Positions 11,288-21,394 are shown, counted from the first letter of the stretch. The stretch is DNA of 64,000 nt from Atriophallophorus winterbourni (GCA_013407085.1 JACCGJ010014209.1:32464-96463), one strand, 5' to 3'. Made by a program: numbers and translations. The notes: generated from the letters alone by a model not told the origin.

Positions 11288-11385
11288 TGTCAAAGCTCAC
11301 TGAACCTGGTCTTACTGTCTCCATCTGTTGACGGCAAACAGCTGGAAACCGGTAGTGGAGTGTATGGGACGGGGATGTGAACACC
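11288..11385 (+). repeat. Hammerhead-repeat relic, subfamily B
   Basis: Plus-strand fragment with caaagctcactgaacctgg, cttactgtctcca, then CTGTTGA in place of CTGATGA, GGC-AAACA-GCT, GGAAACCGGTAGTGG. The changed core base should abolish cleavage. Confidence 0.75.
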
Positions 11386-12139
11386 ACAATATATTTTCAA
11401 CTATTATGTTACATAATCTCAGGAGAATCACGCTTTTACATAACTAGGCTGCTGCGGCTCGTGTTTATCTCTGTGTTCAGTTGGGATGCAATAAACGATA
11501 TGTGATATGTTTAAACAGGATGCTGGTATGTTGCATTTGCTTCTATTTTCATTGCCCATTTTACACAGGTACAAGTGAGAATTAGGATTAAATGCATTTC
11601 ATATCTGTCACCGCGTTTGAGTTCGAGACGTGAGACTCTTTATTAATAGGCCAACTTGGTAACCACTATAACTCATCGGCTATGGCATACGCACTGCTCG
11701 TAATCAAAACCCCGTTTAGTTTTTGAACAAATCAGTGATATAACTGACTAGCTGTGAATCAAAATACTCAGCAATCTTTTTCATTTTCACATGTATGCAT
11801 GTTTGAAATCACAAGTCTGGAGCAGGCAAATTGCCGCACTGTCATAGACTTTCATTTAGTGTAATGCTGTGCTCGTGGTTGCGTTTCATTCCATGGAATT
11901 GAACTAAAAGTAGATCGATAAACGGACTTGAATGATAAGGGAGTGTTTGCCCATCATGTTTCACTTATTCCGATAGCATCTTTGTGTTGTTATACTAAGC
12001 GTTCGATGTTGCACGTGCATGTATGTATGTCGATCGAGAACTAATCTCTTGTTTCATTGTCATCGTATGTAGGCGTATGCACTGGAGTTGAAGGTTACAC
12101 TTGTCTCAACCATGCACACAAAACCAGTGTAGAGCTTAC

Positions 12140-12293
12140 CGAATTTGCATGGTGGTGCCTCACATTCCTCCATAACCGCTGGACTTGGAATTTGATTGGC
12201 GTAGCACAGCGACCCGGCTGGTTGTTTGTCATGCACCCAAACGCAATTCAATTGGCGAGCTCTCACTCCGACTCCACCACAAAGTTTAGAACA
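12140..12293 (-). CDS. TSP1-repeat secreted protein (papilin/ADAMTS-like), exon 5 of those seen
   Basis: Acceptor tttacag|TGT, donor TTCG|gtaagc; 51 codons plus one base. It encodes CSKLCGGVGVRARQLNCVW and, after a gap, EECEAPPC: the CSxxCGGGxxxRxxxC and terminal Cys pattern of a thrombospondin type-1 repeat. The opening WxxGPWSQ of the same repeat is supplied by the end of the previous exon (12714-12884), so the junction is internally confirmed. The protein continues past this exon in phase 1, but no later exon was identified. TSP1 modules bind matrix glycosaminoglycans and proteins. Confidence 0.85.
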
Positions 12294-12713
12294 CTGTAAA
12301 CAATTGCACACGCATTCTGGATTATCATTAAAAATGGTACCGTGCTGGGTCGTTAATACATATCAAAATTTATTTTACTCTACTCGTTCACGAAACTTGT
12401 TTGAATGCATGTTCCATTCGAGGTGTAGGCACCTCTACCCAGTTTGTTTGTGCTTACTCTTCTATAGATTCCGTAGCTATTTAAGTCCCACCCTTCCCCA
12501 TCTTTTAGGCTTTTACTTTTTCATGGTTGTGTGGCAGTTAAGCATTCGGTACGCGCTACCGGTGTAATACTGTCTTTGATGATGATGATATCATTCTGAC
12601 TTACAGCATAACATGGCTAGAATTGATTTATTTACACGAGGAAAATCGTATTTTAATTCATACCCAACGGTTCATTTTAATGTAATGTCGGATCTCGCGT
12701 ATCGTGTACTGAC
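12294..12713 (-). other. Intron of TSP1-repeat gene
   Basis: A 420-bp intron, donor gtcagt and acceptor tttacag on the minus strand. No repeats or ORFs of interest were seen. Confidence 0.7.
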
Positions 12714-12884
12714 CTGAGACCATGGACCCGATTCCCACTGGACCTGGCACTTTGGGTTAGGACAGGACATATCCGGCTTCTCGGTTTTATCGCACATGCT
12801 CTCCTCCATGAGTCGACTTCCGATTCGGCATGTGAGATTTCCCTGTATCGATCCTTGATCAACAGCGAGGCAACGATCGGTACA
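12714..12884 (-). CDS. TSP1-repeat secreted protein, exon 4 of those seen
   Basis: Acceptor gatttag|TGT, donor TCTCAG|gtcagt; 57 codons, phase 0 at both ends. It starts CTDRCLAVDQGSIQGNLTC, completing the repeat begun by CPNWVVEDADTSV in exon 3, and ends CQVQWESGPWSQ, which opens the next repeat. The gene's exons therefore break inside TSP1 modules just before the CSxxC cysteine, a regular pattern also seen at the 18929 and 16997 junction. The first repeat lacks the usual second tryptophan and CSxxCG glycine, so it is a divergent TSP1. Confidence 0.82.
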
Positions 12885-13590
12885 CTAAATCAATAAAATG
12901 CGGTAACGTGAGTATCACAATTACTTTGAAGTTATCTGACTCATTGGCAAACATGCTGCTCACTGTATGTGAGCATAATTCTAAGAGCACTGGGCTTCCA
13001 AACTGGTTTTCCAAACTAAAATCGGACTCAAGGTACGATCTTCAAAATACAGTGAGTTAATTTTACGATTTATTTAGGCGACCATCACGTTGAAATGTAT
13101 GCGCGACGAGCAGATCCCTATATATTAAATATTAAATACTACCGTCATCAAATAAGCCACTTTTATGTTATATAATTCACGTGTATTAGACGTAAATGCT
13201 GTAAATGATTTCCCTTAGCCAGGTTTAGTGTCGGATAGAAGTTGCTACCGTTGCATGTTGTACAATAGACAGATTTGATAATCAAAATTGAACTGAATGT
13301 TCACACCCACAATAATCGTGAAATTGCCCACATATAGTGGTTTTTGTTTAGGTTGATTTAACCCAATAAATGTATAGCACATAATCATATTTGGCTTATA
13401 TCTGTTGTTTTTCAAACTCGTCTCATCGCCGGATTCTGTAAAAGCGATTACTATTTAAAGAAAACTATTGAATATTAATTCCGCGTAATTTGTGTAGAAA
13501 TACCGCTTATTCAAGGGGAAATTCCTGCGGTTAGTTGAGCTCAACCAGACTATGTTGAATCTGAGCTTTGTGTTTTTACTTCCGCTTTAG

Positions 13591-13821
13591 AATGACAGCA
13601 TTCACAGTCTTCAACTGAGTGCGCTTGATGCTTTGGCATGCCGCATAAAAAATTTGGTTCATTCCTATAAGCACTCAATTTCAAAATGGCCTACATTTGC
13701 AGAAACATGCGAGCCAAAACGATTAATCGAAATTTATGATCGTATTATCCGGTCACAAATAATTCTTGCTGCGTGTGCGGCTGAAACGATAAATAATGCA
13801 ATAAAAGTTCCGGCCTGTTGA
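13591..13821 (+). other. Possible plus-strand exon or spurious ORF
   Basis: A strong polypyrimidine tract and AG (acttccgctttag) is followed by 76 open codons to TGA, including SALDALACRIKNLVHSYKH and PKRLIEIYDRIIRSQII. I recognise no family. It lies antisense inside an intron of the TSP1-repeat gene. It may be an unrelated terminal exon, a transposon fragment or chance. Confidence 0.2.
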
Positions 13822-14987
13822 GTTAATCTGGACCAAATATTTGACGAGCTGGAGATGTATTAGAAAACGTTCGGGAGAGCTAAACAGTTTACAGAAATTT
13901 TAGTGGTGTCACTTCTAGCAACCAGATCGGTCCAATCGGCTTATTTATCGAGCGCTGTGACAATCTGGTCAAGGTCAGATGATTAAAGTTCAATGGCTGT
14001 AAAAATGTAATTAATTATAAACATGACTTAAATTGTAATTTGTTTGTTACAGTGCCGTGAGACATCGTGGAGATCACTGCCACATCTACCTTGCTGACCA
14101 CATTTCTACGGGCCCTCGTTTGTTCCACTGCCACTGCTGGCAGGCGTTCCATAAAAGACCTAATGTTACGTCGCAGTACATATGTAATTTTAAGGTCCAC
14201 ACTGGTCTATTTTTAACGCATGTTCAGCTGATTCTGAGTCCTTGATAAGAGACTGATAATCTGTATCATTTAGTGGACGTTTATATAAGCAATTCTCGTG
14301 CTTTGCAATCGTAGTGTAAAATTCTCATTCTGTATTTGTTACATACACATCATAGCGAACTTTGAACTTGATCATGTTAGCACAATGTGTTGATCAATCC
14401 AAAGGTAACTTATCCTTGAGGTGTACTACTGTCGAACTTGGGATGATGACTCCTTGCGTCAGAGGCAAAACTTTAGCTAAATACTGCTCTAACTGAATGC
14501 TTTCTGACTTTTATGTGACGAGCATTTTGAAGAGATAATATCAATCAATTCGGTTGAAGCAACACAGGAATACCGCATTCCACTTGTTTCAAAGAAAACG
14601 CGTATCTGTTGTAAATGCATTCTATCTTTGCCATTTTTGCCATGGGCTTTAGGTTCAAAATTTTTGTGTTTCACGCTCTAATTTAGAATTACTTATTATT
14701 TTTAACTTTATTCCGCTCTCGAAATAAACTATTATTTTTGATCTGGTTTCGGTGTTACTAGAACGAATTCACATTTCTTGGAAAAGATTGAAATATCTGT
14801 GGTGGCAATTAAGTTAATGTTGCTTTTACTTCAGATATTCTTACAAAAAGTTGAATACTGACAAATCAATGAATGAAAATATTGGTTAGGAAAACGCAAC
14901 TTCCAAAGAAATCGATCAGTTTGAAGTTGAAGAATTCATTTAAACAAATTGTAAACATTAAACAAGGTTATACTTGTATACCAACAC

Positions 14988-15045
14988 CCTTACACACCAC
15001 TACCGGTTCTGGCTGTTTGTCGTCGTCCGGTGGAGACAGTAAGAT
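14988..15045 (-). ncRNA. Hammerhead ribozyme, degenerate, subfamily B
   Basis: Downstream member of the dimer in minus sense. CTGACGA is CGGACGA here and GAAA is shortened to GAA, so cleavage is unlikely. Stem I (CCAC/GTGG, distal CTTA/TAAG) and the stem II loop AAACA are intact. Confidence 0.7.
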
Positions 15046-15117
15046 CAGGTTCAGTGAGCCTTGAAACAGTGGATTAAAGGTAAACAAGATTATACTTGTA
15101 TGCCAACTGTTATATAG

Positions 15118-15168
15118 GGTTCGTACAACGAACCACGATGTTCAGACACAGAATCACAAAGTGATTCT
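15118..15168. repeat. Paired internal hairpins of the subfamily B unit
   Basis: GGTTCGT-ACA-ACGAACC (15118-15134) and AGAATCAC-AAA-GTGATTCT (15150-15168) are perfect hairpins. Both recur in the inverted copy near 15420-15480, and degraded forms occur at 10.04 kb and 46.94 kb. Confidence 0.8.
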
Positions 15169-15229
15169 TGGTCAAAGCACTCAAGGCGCTTGTGGATGAC
15201 CAAAGTAATGTGTTGCTCACATCCCCATC

Positions 15230-15288
15230 CCTTACACACCACTACCGGTTTCAGGCTGTTTGCCATCGTCAGGTGGAGACAGTAAGAT
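15230..15288 (-). ncRNA. Hammerhead ribozyme, type I, subfamily B (intact)
   Basis: On the minus strand: distal stem ATCTTA, internal loop, CCAC, CTGACGA, stem II GGC-AAACA-GCC, GAAA, helix III ACC/GGT, GTA cleavage triplet, GTGG, loop TGTG, TAAG. Every catalytic core position fits the hammerhead consensus. Position 7 is C, which is tolerated. Stem I pairs on both sides of its internal loop. Cleavage is predicted between 15243 and 15242. Confidence 0.85.
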
Positions 15289-15361
15289 CAGGTTCAGTGA
15301 GCCTTGAAACAGTGGATTAAAGGTAAACAAGGTTATACTGGTAGCCTGTTATATAGGGTTC

Positions 15362-15650
15362 GTAAGGGATGGGGATGTGTGCAACACATTACTTTGGTCA
15401 TCCACAAGCGCCTTGAGTGCTTTGACCAAGAATCACTTTGTGATTCTGGGTCTGAACATCGTGGTTCGTTGTACGAACCCTAATAACAGTTGGCATACAA
15501 GTATAACCTTGTTTACCTTTAATCCACTGTTTCAAGGCTCACTGAACCTGATCTTACTGTCTCCACCTGACGACGGCAAACAGCCAGAAACCGGTAGTGG
15601 TGTGTAAGGGATGGGGATGTGAGCAATACATTACTTTGTACACATTAAAA
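15362..15650 (+). mobile_element. Inverted full unit of subfamily B
   Basis: This is the reverse complement of about 14975-15235, covering the whole unit with its hairpins and ribozyme. With 14960-15355 it makes a long near-perfect inverted repeat with the junction at about 15355-15365. In minus (dimer) sense the inverted unit lies on the 5' side. Confidence 0.85.
15552..15609 (+). ncRNA. Hammerhead ribozyme, type I, subfamily B (best copy)
   Basis: Positions: distal stem I 15552-15556 with 15605-15609 (TAAGG against TCTTA, one G.U pair); proximal stem I CCAC 15563-15566 with GTGG 15597-15600; core CTGACGA 15567-15573; stem II GGC 15575-15577 with GCC 15583-15585, loop AAACA; GAAA 15587-15590; helix III ACC/GGT 15590-15595; cleavage after A15596. 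The unequal internal loop in stem I and the AAACA loop II are where natural hammerheads form their tertiary contact. The nominal first stem II pair is C.A. Confidence 0.88.
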
Positions 15651-15783
15651 TTAAAGTTGCCATTTAAAAATAATTTTGCTACTAACGAGTAGTCATAATA
15701 TAATAAAATGCATCATCTTCTTCAATTTGCGTTGGGAACTGGCATGGTTAATTATCTAGTGGCACCATAATTTACTAACTCAC

Positions 15784-16383
15784 CACTGAAGTGTCAGCGT
15801 CTTCTACAACCCAATTCGGGCACTGTTTACTTTTTAGACATTTTCTTTTACTCATCGGTTTCGGAAGTAATTTGTCGAGACAAGCTTTATCATCTAAAAT
15901 TTGATAAAATCTGGTGTCAACTCTTTCACATCGCACCGTTCTAAATTGTTGACCTGTATCACCACAACCAACTGAACAGGCGCTCCATGGCCCTTCCACC
16001 CATTGGACAATCGCGTGCACAGCTGCCATATCCTTTGGGTCATCACTCATCATACCCTTTGTCCATAATCGATTACGTTGTACCCAATCATGGAAGCCTT
16101 CCGCAGGAGTTCGCGGCGTCAGTGATACCTCGGCTTGTTGATTTCCCGCGATGCATATCCAAACTCCTGAATCTGTATTGCGAAAGCTTCGTATCCGCAG
16201 CCGTCCTTTCTTGTCTACTGAGACGCGATTCTCTACAGGTCCGGTGTACTTCAGTGAACCATGGTTGGGATGCATCCAAATTATATCGTGGACTGAATAA
16301 TAGTGAACTGGACAGCGAACAGACAAGCGGGTGTAGGGTATCACGAATGCACTTTGTCCGACTTGTAGATTGAGCACTTTCGC
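15784..16383 (-). CDS. TSP1-repeat secreted protein, exon 3 of those seen (Ig + TSP1)
   Basis: Acceptor ggttttag|GCG, donor TTCAGTG|gtgagt; exactly 200 codons, phase 0. Residues about 5-85 form an Ig-like domain: SVRCPV (first Cys), IIWMHPN (core Trp), then RLRIRSFRNTDSGVWIC with the DxGxWxC second-cysteine motif. After an acidic linker, residues about 130-185 form a TSP1 repeat: VQWVEGPWSACSVGCGDTGQ ... RTVRCERV ... KRKCLKSKQC. It ends CPNWVVEDADTSV, starting the repeat finished in the next exon. Mixed TSP1 and Ig domains in one chain are typical of papilin and ADAMTS-like proteins. No protease domain is visible, so an ADAMTS enzyme is possible only if that part lies outside the window. Confidence 0.9.
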
Positions 16384-16769
16384 CTAAAACCATGAAGAAG
16401 TCATCATTAATTTAAGAATTTTTTTGGCATTCAAAGTGTAGTTCAAAAACCTAAGTGGATTAGCAATCCATTAAGTCGTTTAAGCATTACATGCTGCTAT
16501 ATCCATCCCTCCCAAAATGAATTCCTCTTAATTAGGGAAAATTACTCATGAATATCGCTATGTATTTTGACATATAGTGATACTAGATACACTCTATTCC
16601 TTAAATTTGTTAAATACGATTCACGATACAACCAACCGAGCTAAAACTGGTTAACGTTTCATATATAAGCATTAAACCTCACAATTTTCAGCAATGATTT
16701 ACACGAAATTGCATATGGAATCGGTATCAAAAATATACGGAGGATAAATAAATTTAACAATGTGGATAC
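16384..16769 (-). other. Intron of TSP1-repeat gene
   Basis: A 386-bp intron between donor AAG|gatacc-complement (gtatcc) and acceptor ggttttag. It is AT-rich and I see no features inside. Confidence 0.7.
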
Positions 16770-16997
16770 CTTACGCATTTGCACGATGGTTACAGTATCA
16801 GTATCAATCGACGGTTGTTGATCTTTACACGTGCTCAAACTTGCGACGAAGCATCGTCTCCATGTAGGTTGTTGCGGCCTTCCGAGTAAATAACAAGCTG
16901 CCTTCGGAAGTTGACGGTAGGTTCCATTGACTTGAATAGATATACAAGAAACCTGGCGAACCTGTCGACCTGGTCTGCACGGATCCGTTTGAATACA
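16770..16997 (-). CDS. TSP1-repeat secreted protein, exon 2 of those seen
   Basis: Acceptor accctttag|TGT, donor CGTAAG|gtatcc; 76 codons, phase 0. It reads CIQTDPCRPGRQVRQVSC, then LPKAACYLLGRPQQPTWRRC and FVASLSTC. Joined to the end of exon 1 (FVPEQWGK) it makes a canonical WGxC...CxxGxQxRxVxC TSP1 start, which confirms both splice sites. The exon's tail (DTDTVTIVQMRK) forms the linker into the Ig-like domain. Confidence 0.88.
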
Positions 16998-18928
16998 CTA
17001 AAGGGTGAAATTGAAATATATTTTTATTCGATATACGAGGCCAAAAACCCCTAACAAAATACCCACTTTTATTAAAACAAAAACTAAAATTAATTACTCG
17101 TTTGGCGCGAATACTCGCATGTAACTATTCTATGCAAGATTAAAGCAAACAATAAAGTGATTGATTATGAATCTGGCAATTAAAATCGCTAGCATTTCGG
17201 TTAATCAAATTCGTGCTTGATCTCGGGGCGAGTTCTGGCGCGATCATTGCGATTCAAGTACAATGATAGTCACGTGGAGTGCTTCAGACAGCACATGATT
17301 TTATTGATGTGCGTAGATAACATACTAATCGAATCATGCCAAATCAATTACATTTAAAGAGGTAGCACGTTGAGTTCATTGATTTGAATTGGGACCTATG
17401 TGAAAATTCACATATAATACGAATGCGCGGATGTTATGATAATTTATCATTTGATCGGCGAGATATCAGTATGTCGTCGGTGAATCCACATGAAAGCGGA
17501 ATTTGTAAAGAAACAGTAACAGCGGCTAATTCAAAGCGTTTCACTTAGGACCCAGAAGCTTCATAAGACCAAAAGTGTTAATGGGACCATATTTGAGGCT
17601 TATCTATTCCGTTACAACGGGTGAAAATTAATGTGAATTACCCAGTTTGCATGGAAATTTGCACAGCTGGTCAGTTGACATAGACCGCAACCGGTAAAAA
17701 AACAAAAATCTAATTGCTTTTACAGCATGCAGACGAATGCGTCAACTGATCTTAATCACCCGTGTCTGTCGGGTCGTACTAAGTCCGGCGCATTTCATGA
17801 ACAACTTAGGGAGAGTCAGATACAATAAATATTTAAACGTGAATTCTGCTCGTGCTGGCACTGAAGGCTTGACGAACATTTTATGTTCATAGCGAAAAGT
17901 TACCTAAAAACTGTAATTTTCCACGAATCGATAGTAATCCTTGCTGGAATCTAAAACACTTGCAATTAATACGTTAAAATTCAGTCACGATCGACTTGCA
18001 TGAAAGGAACGAACACGAATATTAACTTAACTTTCCAAATCCAGAATATTATGGCACCATTGGCTTAAAATATATCAACACTTCTTTTAGTTTTTCAGTC
18101 TTTTACTTTAATTTCTACAAAACATACAAGAAACAAATCAAAAATGGTTCTAATCAATAACAAACATTGATCGATAAATCAGTGTCAAGTTTCATTACAT
18201 AAACAGATCAACTTGGTGTAGATACTGGCAAAAGAAAAAAAGATTTGGATTTAATCGTTTTCAGGTATAGGTTTGATCTAAAGATTTCGTTGGCAATCGA
18301 TTCAATTGTTCTCACAATTCTCTAGCGAAGCGTCTGTGACAAGTTTCGGGGAGCTGAGTAAACGCCTGAGATACATCCCCAGGTGTGTTGGGTAAGTCAC
18401 GTATACCCCGGCAACAAAGCCCCATTTCCACTACATTCTAATTGTTTGACTTGTCCATGGCATCAGACTTCCATCGAACTCACCAGGCCCTTTCCCATGA
18501 TAATCATTGACCTCCACAAGTTCACAATGTTGTTGCCATATAAATACAAACTCTGTACTTGGCCAAATAATTTTAAACCTTGGACTTCCGCTCAATGTTC
18601 TGTTCAGGCTTGTTCTTTTCTCCTGACTGTCGGGTTAAAAAAACGCATCGACTGATATAACACAACGACTGTCTCCGCTACATCATCCTCATTCATCATA
18701 ATAAGGTCTAACTCGGTTACCCGTGTCGGGCTAGGAACAAACACTTCCCTGTTCTGGATGAAAAACATTTATTTAACCGACATAATTTTCTTGTGACATT
18801 AGTTTTGCCGGTTTTGTCGTAAGATCAATGTATCCCTTTCTAATTAGCTAGCATAACAACAAACTTGAATGCACGATTTCCATTAATGATTTATAGATAA
18901 AAAAACGAATATTGTATGTCGTACTCAC
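16998..18928 (-). other. Intron of TSP1-repeat gene, 1.9 kb
   Basis: Contains the LTR-like repeat at about 18420-18690. Elsewhere AT-rich, without recognised coding. Confidence 0.65.
18420..18690 (+). repeat. LTR-like dispersed repeat, copy 1
   Basis: Shares with 57640-57980 the blocks ttgttgccatataaata, ttggacttccg, tgttctgttcaggcttgttc, gactgtcgggttaa and caacgactgtctccgctaca. The conserved TATA-like ccatataaata in mid-element and the terminal ..ctaca suggest the 3' part of an LTR promoter. No paired LTR or pol ORF was found. Confidence 0.45.
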
Positions 18929-19361
18929 TTTGCCCCATTGTTCGGGAACAAACTCCGGAGGACACGCCATTCGATTGCATGGACTATGCCGCTCAGGTCT
19001 ATCAATATGACCACAATAGAACTGCGCATGTTGATCGCTGAGTACAATATCTTCACCCTGTCCACCAAAAATGCAGTCAACATCTCGTGTCATGGTGCCG
19101 AAGCCACCACAAGTCTGCGAGCAGTGCCCCCAGGAGGATACGCGCCATCGATAACCTTGGCAAGGACCATAATCACAGGGACGCTGAGTCGCTTGATCTG
19201 TCAAGCTAAGGGGTGTTTGACCGGCGCATTGTTCATCGGGAAGCACTGTGAGTACGTCATAGATATCTAGACTGACGCATTGGAATATTCGTTTTTGTAT
19301 CCCCGGACCACAAGCTGTAGAACAATCAGACCATTCTTCAGTTTGTTTCCAAAATGGTTGA
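18929..19361 (-). CDS. TSP1-repeat secreted protein, exon 1 of those seen (two TSP1)
   Basis: Acceptor cctctgcag|T, donor GGCAAA|gtgagt; one base plus 144 codons. It encodes two TSP1 repeats: WKQTEEWSDCSTACGPGIQ ... RIFQC ... RPCDYGPC, and YRWRVSSWGHCSQTCGGFG ... RDVDC ... HSPCNRMACP. It then gives the start of a third (FVPEQWGK), completed in exon 2. The RxWxxxSWxxCSxxCGxG spacing is that of ADAMTS, ADAMTS-like and papilin TSP1 modules. The exon enters in phase 2, so more N-terminal exons exist upstream. None was recognised between here and 31 kb, implying a long intron or divergent exons. Confidence 0.9.
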
Positions 19362-21394
19362 CTGCAGAGGATGAAACCGAGAGATTATCGTTTGGAATGT
19401 TAAAGCAGAAAAATAATCATAATTTAGCGTGTGGTTGAGGAATCGTGGCAAATTCAAATTCGTAATATCTTTCAGATTTTACTTTTCGTATGCTTAAACT
19501 TGAATTACCGTGGTTCTTTCTCTTGCCTATCTGTCAACTCTTGGATAGAAAAAAAAATGAAAAAGCGGAACTAATATTACAAGCCATTACTGTGGACACG
19601 ATTTGTTTGATAATTCGCCTAAATTCTTAACTAGCTCTAATTCTACAATATTTTCTCGGTAAATGTAATAGTTAGGGAAAATAATACTTGATGGTTTTAC
19701 TCCAACGTAGCAACAGTATTTTTATTTTGTGTAATATGTTTAGTGTTTTGAAATTATGATTTTGGATCAATATACATTTCAGAGTAATCGCCTTTTAATT
19801 GAAATTTTTCGTACAAATGATTCTTGTTGCGACTGGCAGAGCTCATTAAATTTACAATGCGTTGGAGTTCGCGTGTCATCATCTTTCGATAATCAAATTG
19901 ATGCAGTAAACTTGAAGGCAAGCAAAGCGAATATCACCAGGATTGAATATAGCACCGAATCACGAAACCCGTCAATGATACGAATAATAGCGATATCTTT
20001 AAATCATACGTTTTTAATTGCCCCTATAATGAATGACTTGTAATAGATATACACATTTTAGTTGTATACACACACACAAGTTGACCCTTTTTTCGGTGTG
20101 TCCACATTTGGCACCGTGTATAATAACTCTTCAATCAATTACGGAATGCTACCATAACTTGGTGAGAATGCTTCAAACTTATGGAGCATACTAGCTGGGT
20201 TCAATTCGTTTGATTGGTAAGCTCAATATGGTGTGTATTCAGGTGAATATGATATGAACCAATGCTGTCTGGGTCAGTTGACATTGTGGCCCACAAAATT
20301 CCTCCAAATATTATGACTACAAGCGCAGTCCCCGATATATTTTAATCAATCATTGTAATCATGTTCTGTCGATAAAATCGAATCAACTTCCACTGTAAGC
20401 GTTTCTTGCCAAGTAAACCCACCAGCACAAAATAAAAGCTATTTTAGCTTCATGGGACTTATTGAATATATAAAAATTAGTAGTGAACTATCGAGTTAGT
20501 ATCCTCAATATTATTCCTGTTAATGTGGCCGGGGTTACAGACTATTTATCTAAACTGGACCTGACAAAATTATTTGATTTACAACTTTTCACAATCAGAA
20601 TTTAGATGCACGATTTGAACAATTTATTGAATTTAAACGGCGTCACACTTTGTGTCACGCTTCTCTTTGCCACGCTTCCCTTTGCCACGAAGACACGATT
20701 GTATACATGTTCCCGGTGCCCTGGAGTTGTGCACCCAGTTCGTTGTCTCAGTTCAGAGACATTGTTCATTCAAACACTGGACACAGTTTTAACATATTTT
20801 TAAACATTTGAACTGCATTTTGTTAATAAATTCTCCGTTCCTCGTGAGGTGAAGCGAAATGCCTATCCCTTTTCAAATGAGCGAATGCTGATTGTATTTT
20901 CGCGAAACATTTTTATCGTTATATAACAAGTGACATAAATTTTTTGGGTCTGAAGTTTCTCTATTGTCTTAAATAGCAGCAGACAACTGACATTTTGGAA
21001 ACAACAATTTTACACATTTTGGCGTAGAGTTTTAATAAAGTTAAACATTATATAACCCAATTTATTTCGATATAAATATATATGCATTAATCAAGGACTA
21101 AGCATTAGCTCAACCTGTGTTGGGCACTGGTCACAATCTGGACTTTGACAACGTAGAATTACTGTTGCGTAGCATTAAGCTTTATACTGAACGTGTGCAC
21201 ACGAAGGTATTTAAATCACTAAAGCTGGATCACATGCGGTTAACAAAATAGACGGGCTAAAATATCCGCAATATGGCGCTCGGCACTGCGATGGACAAAT
21301 AATAATCAATGTAAAATGTTGCAAACAATTTAGTTTTATGTATAATTTTCGAAAACCGTCCGCTTAGCGAACTAATAAAAGTAAACTCCCCTCG

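Larger units (their letters stand above)
8850..12139. other. Spacer between candidate exon and TSP1 gene
   Basis: No exon recognised. It holds a perfect 11-bp hairpin (9424-9451), a 1.3-unit hammerhead repeat (10005-10312) and a hammerhead relic (11288-11385). The remainder is AT-rich and shows nothing clear. The 3' end of the TSP1-repeat gene should lie here or further left. Confidence 0.5.
14960..15355 (-). mobile_element. Retrozyme-like tandem dimer, subfamily B (minus sense)
   Basis: Two direct copies of a 242-nt unit, each containing one hammerhead. The predicted cleavage positions are opposite 15001 and 15243. Each unit carries caggttcagtgagccttgaa, aacaaggttatacttgtatg, a hairpin with GGTTCGT/ACGAACC arms and a hairpin AGAATCAC-AAA-GTGATTCT. 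Transcription of the minus strand would give an RNA in which two ribozymes bracket one full monomer, as required for release of a unit-length RNA. Confidence 0.85.
12885..15783 (-). other. Intron of TSP1-repeat gene, 2.9 kb
   Basis: Contains the hammerhead-repeat cluster 14960-15650 and, on the plus strand, an acceptor-preceded open stretch at 13591-13821. The rest is AT-rich, without recognised features. Confidence 0.7.

Noticed and set aside
15987..16373. 128-codon plus-strand ORF
   Set aside because: Antisense of the Ig plus TSP1 exon.
18938..19270. 110-codon plus-strand ORF
   Set aside because: It is the antisense of the two-TSP1 exon, whose cysteine pattern and splice sites are clear.
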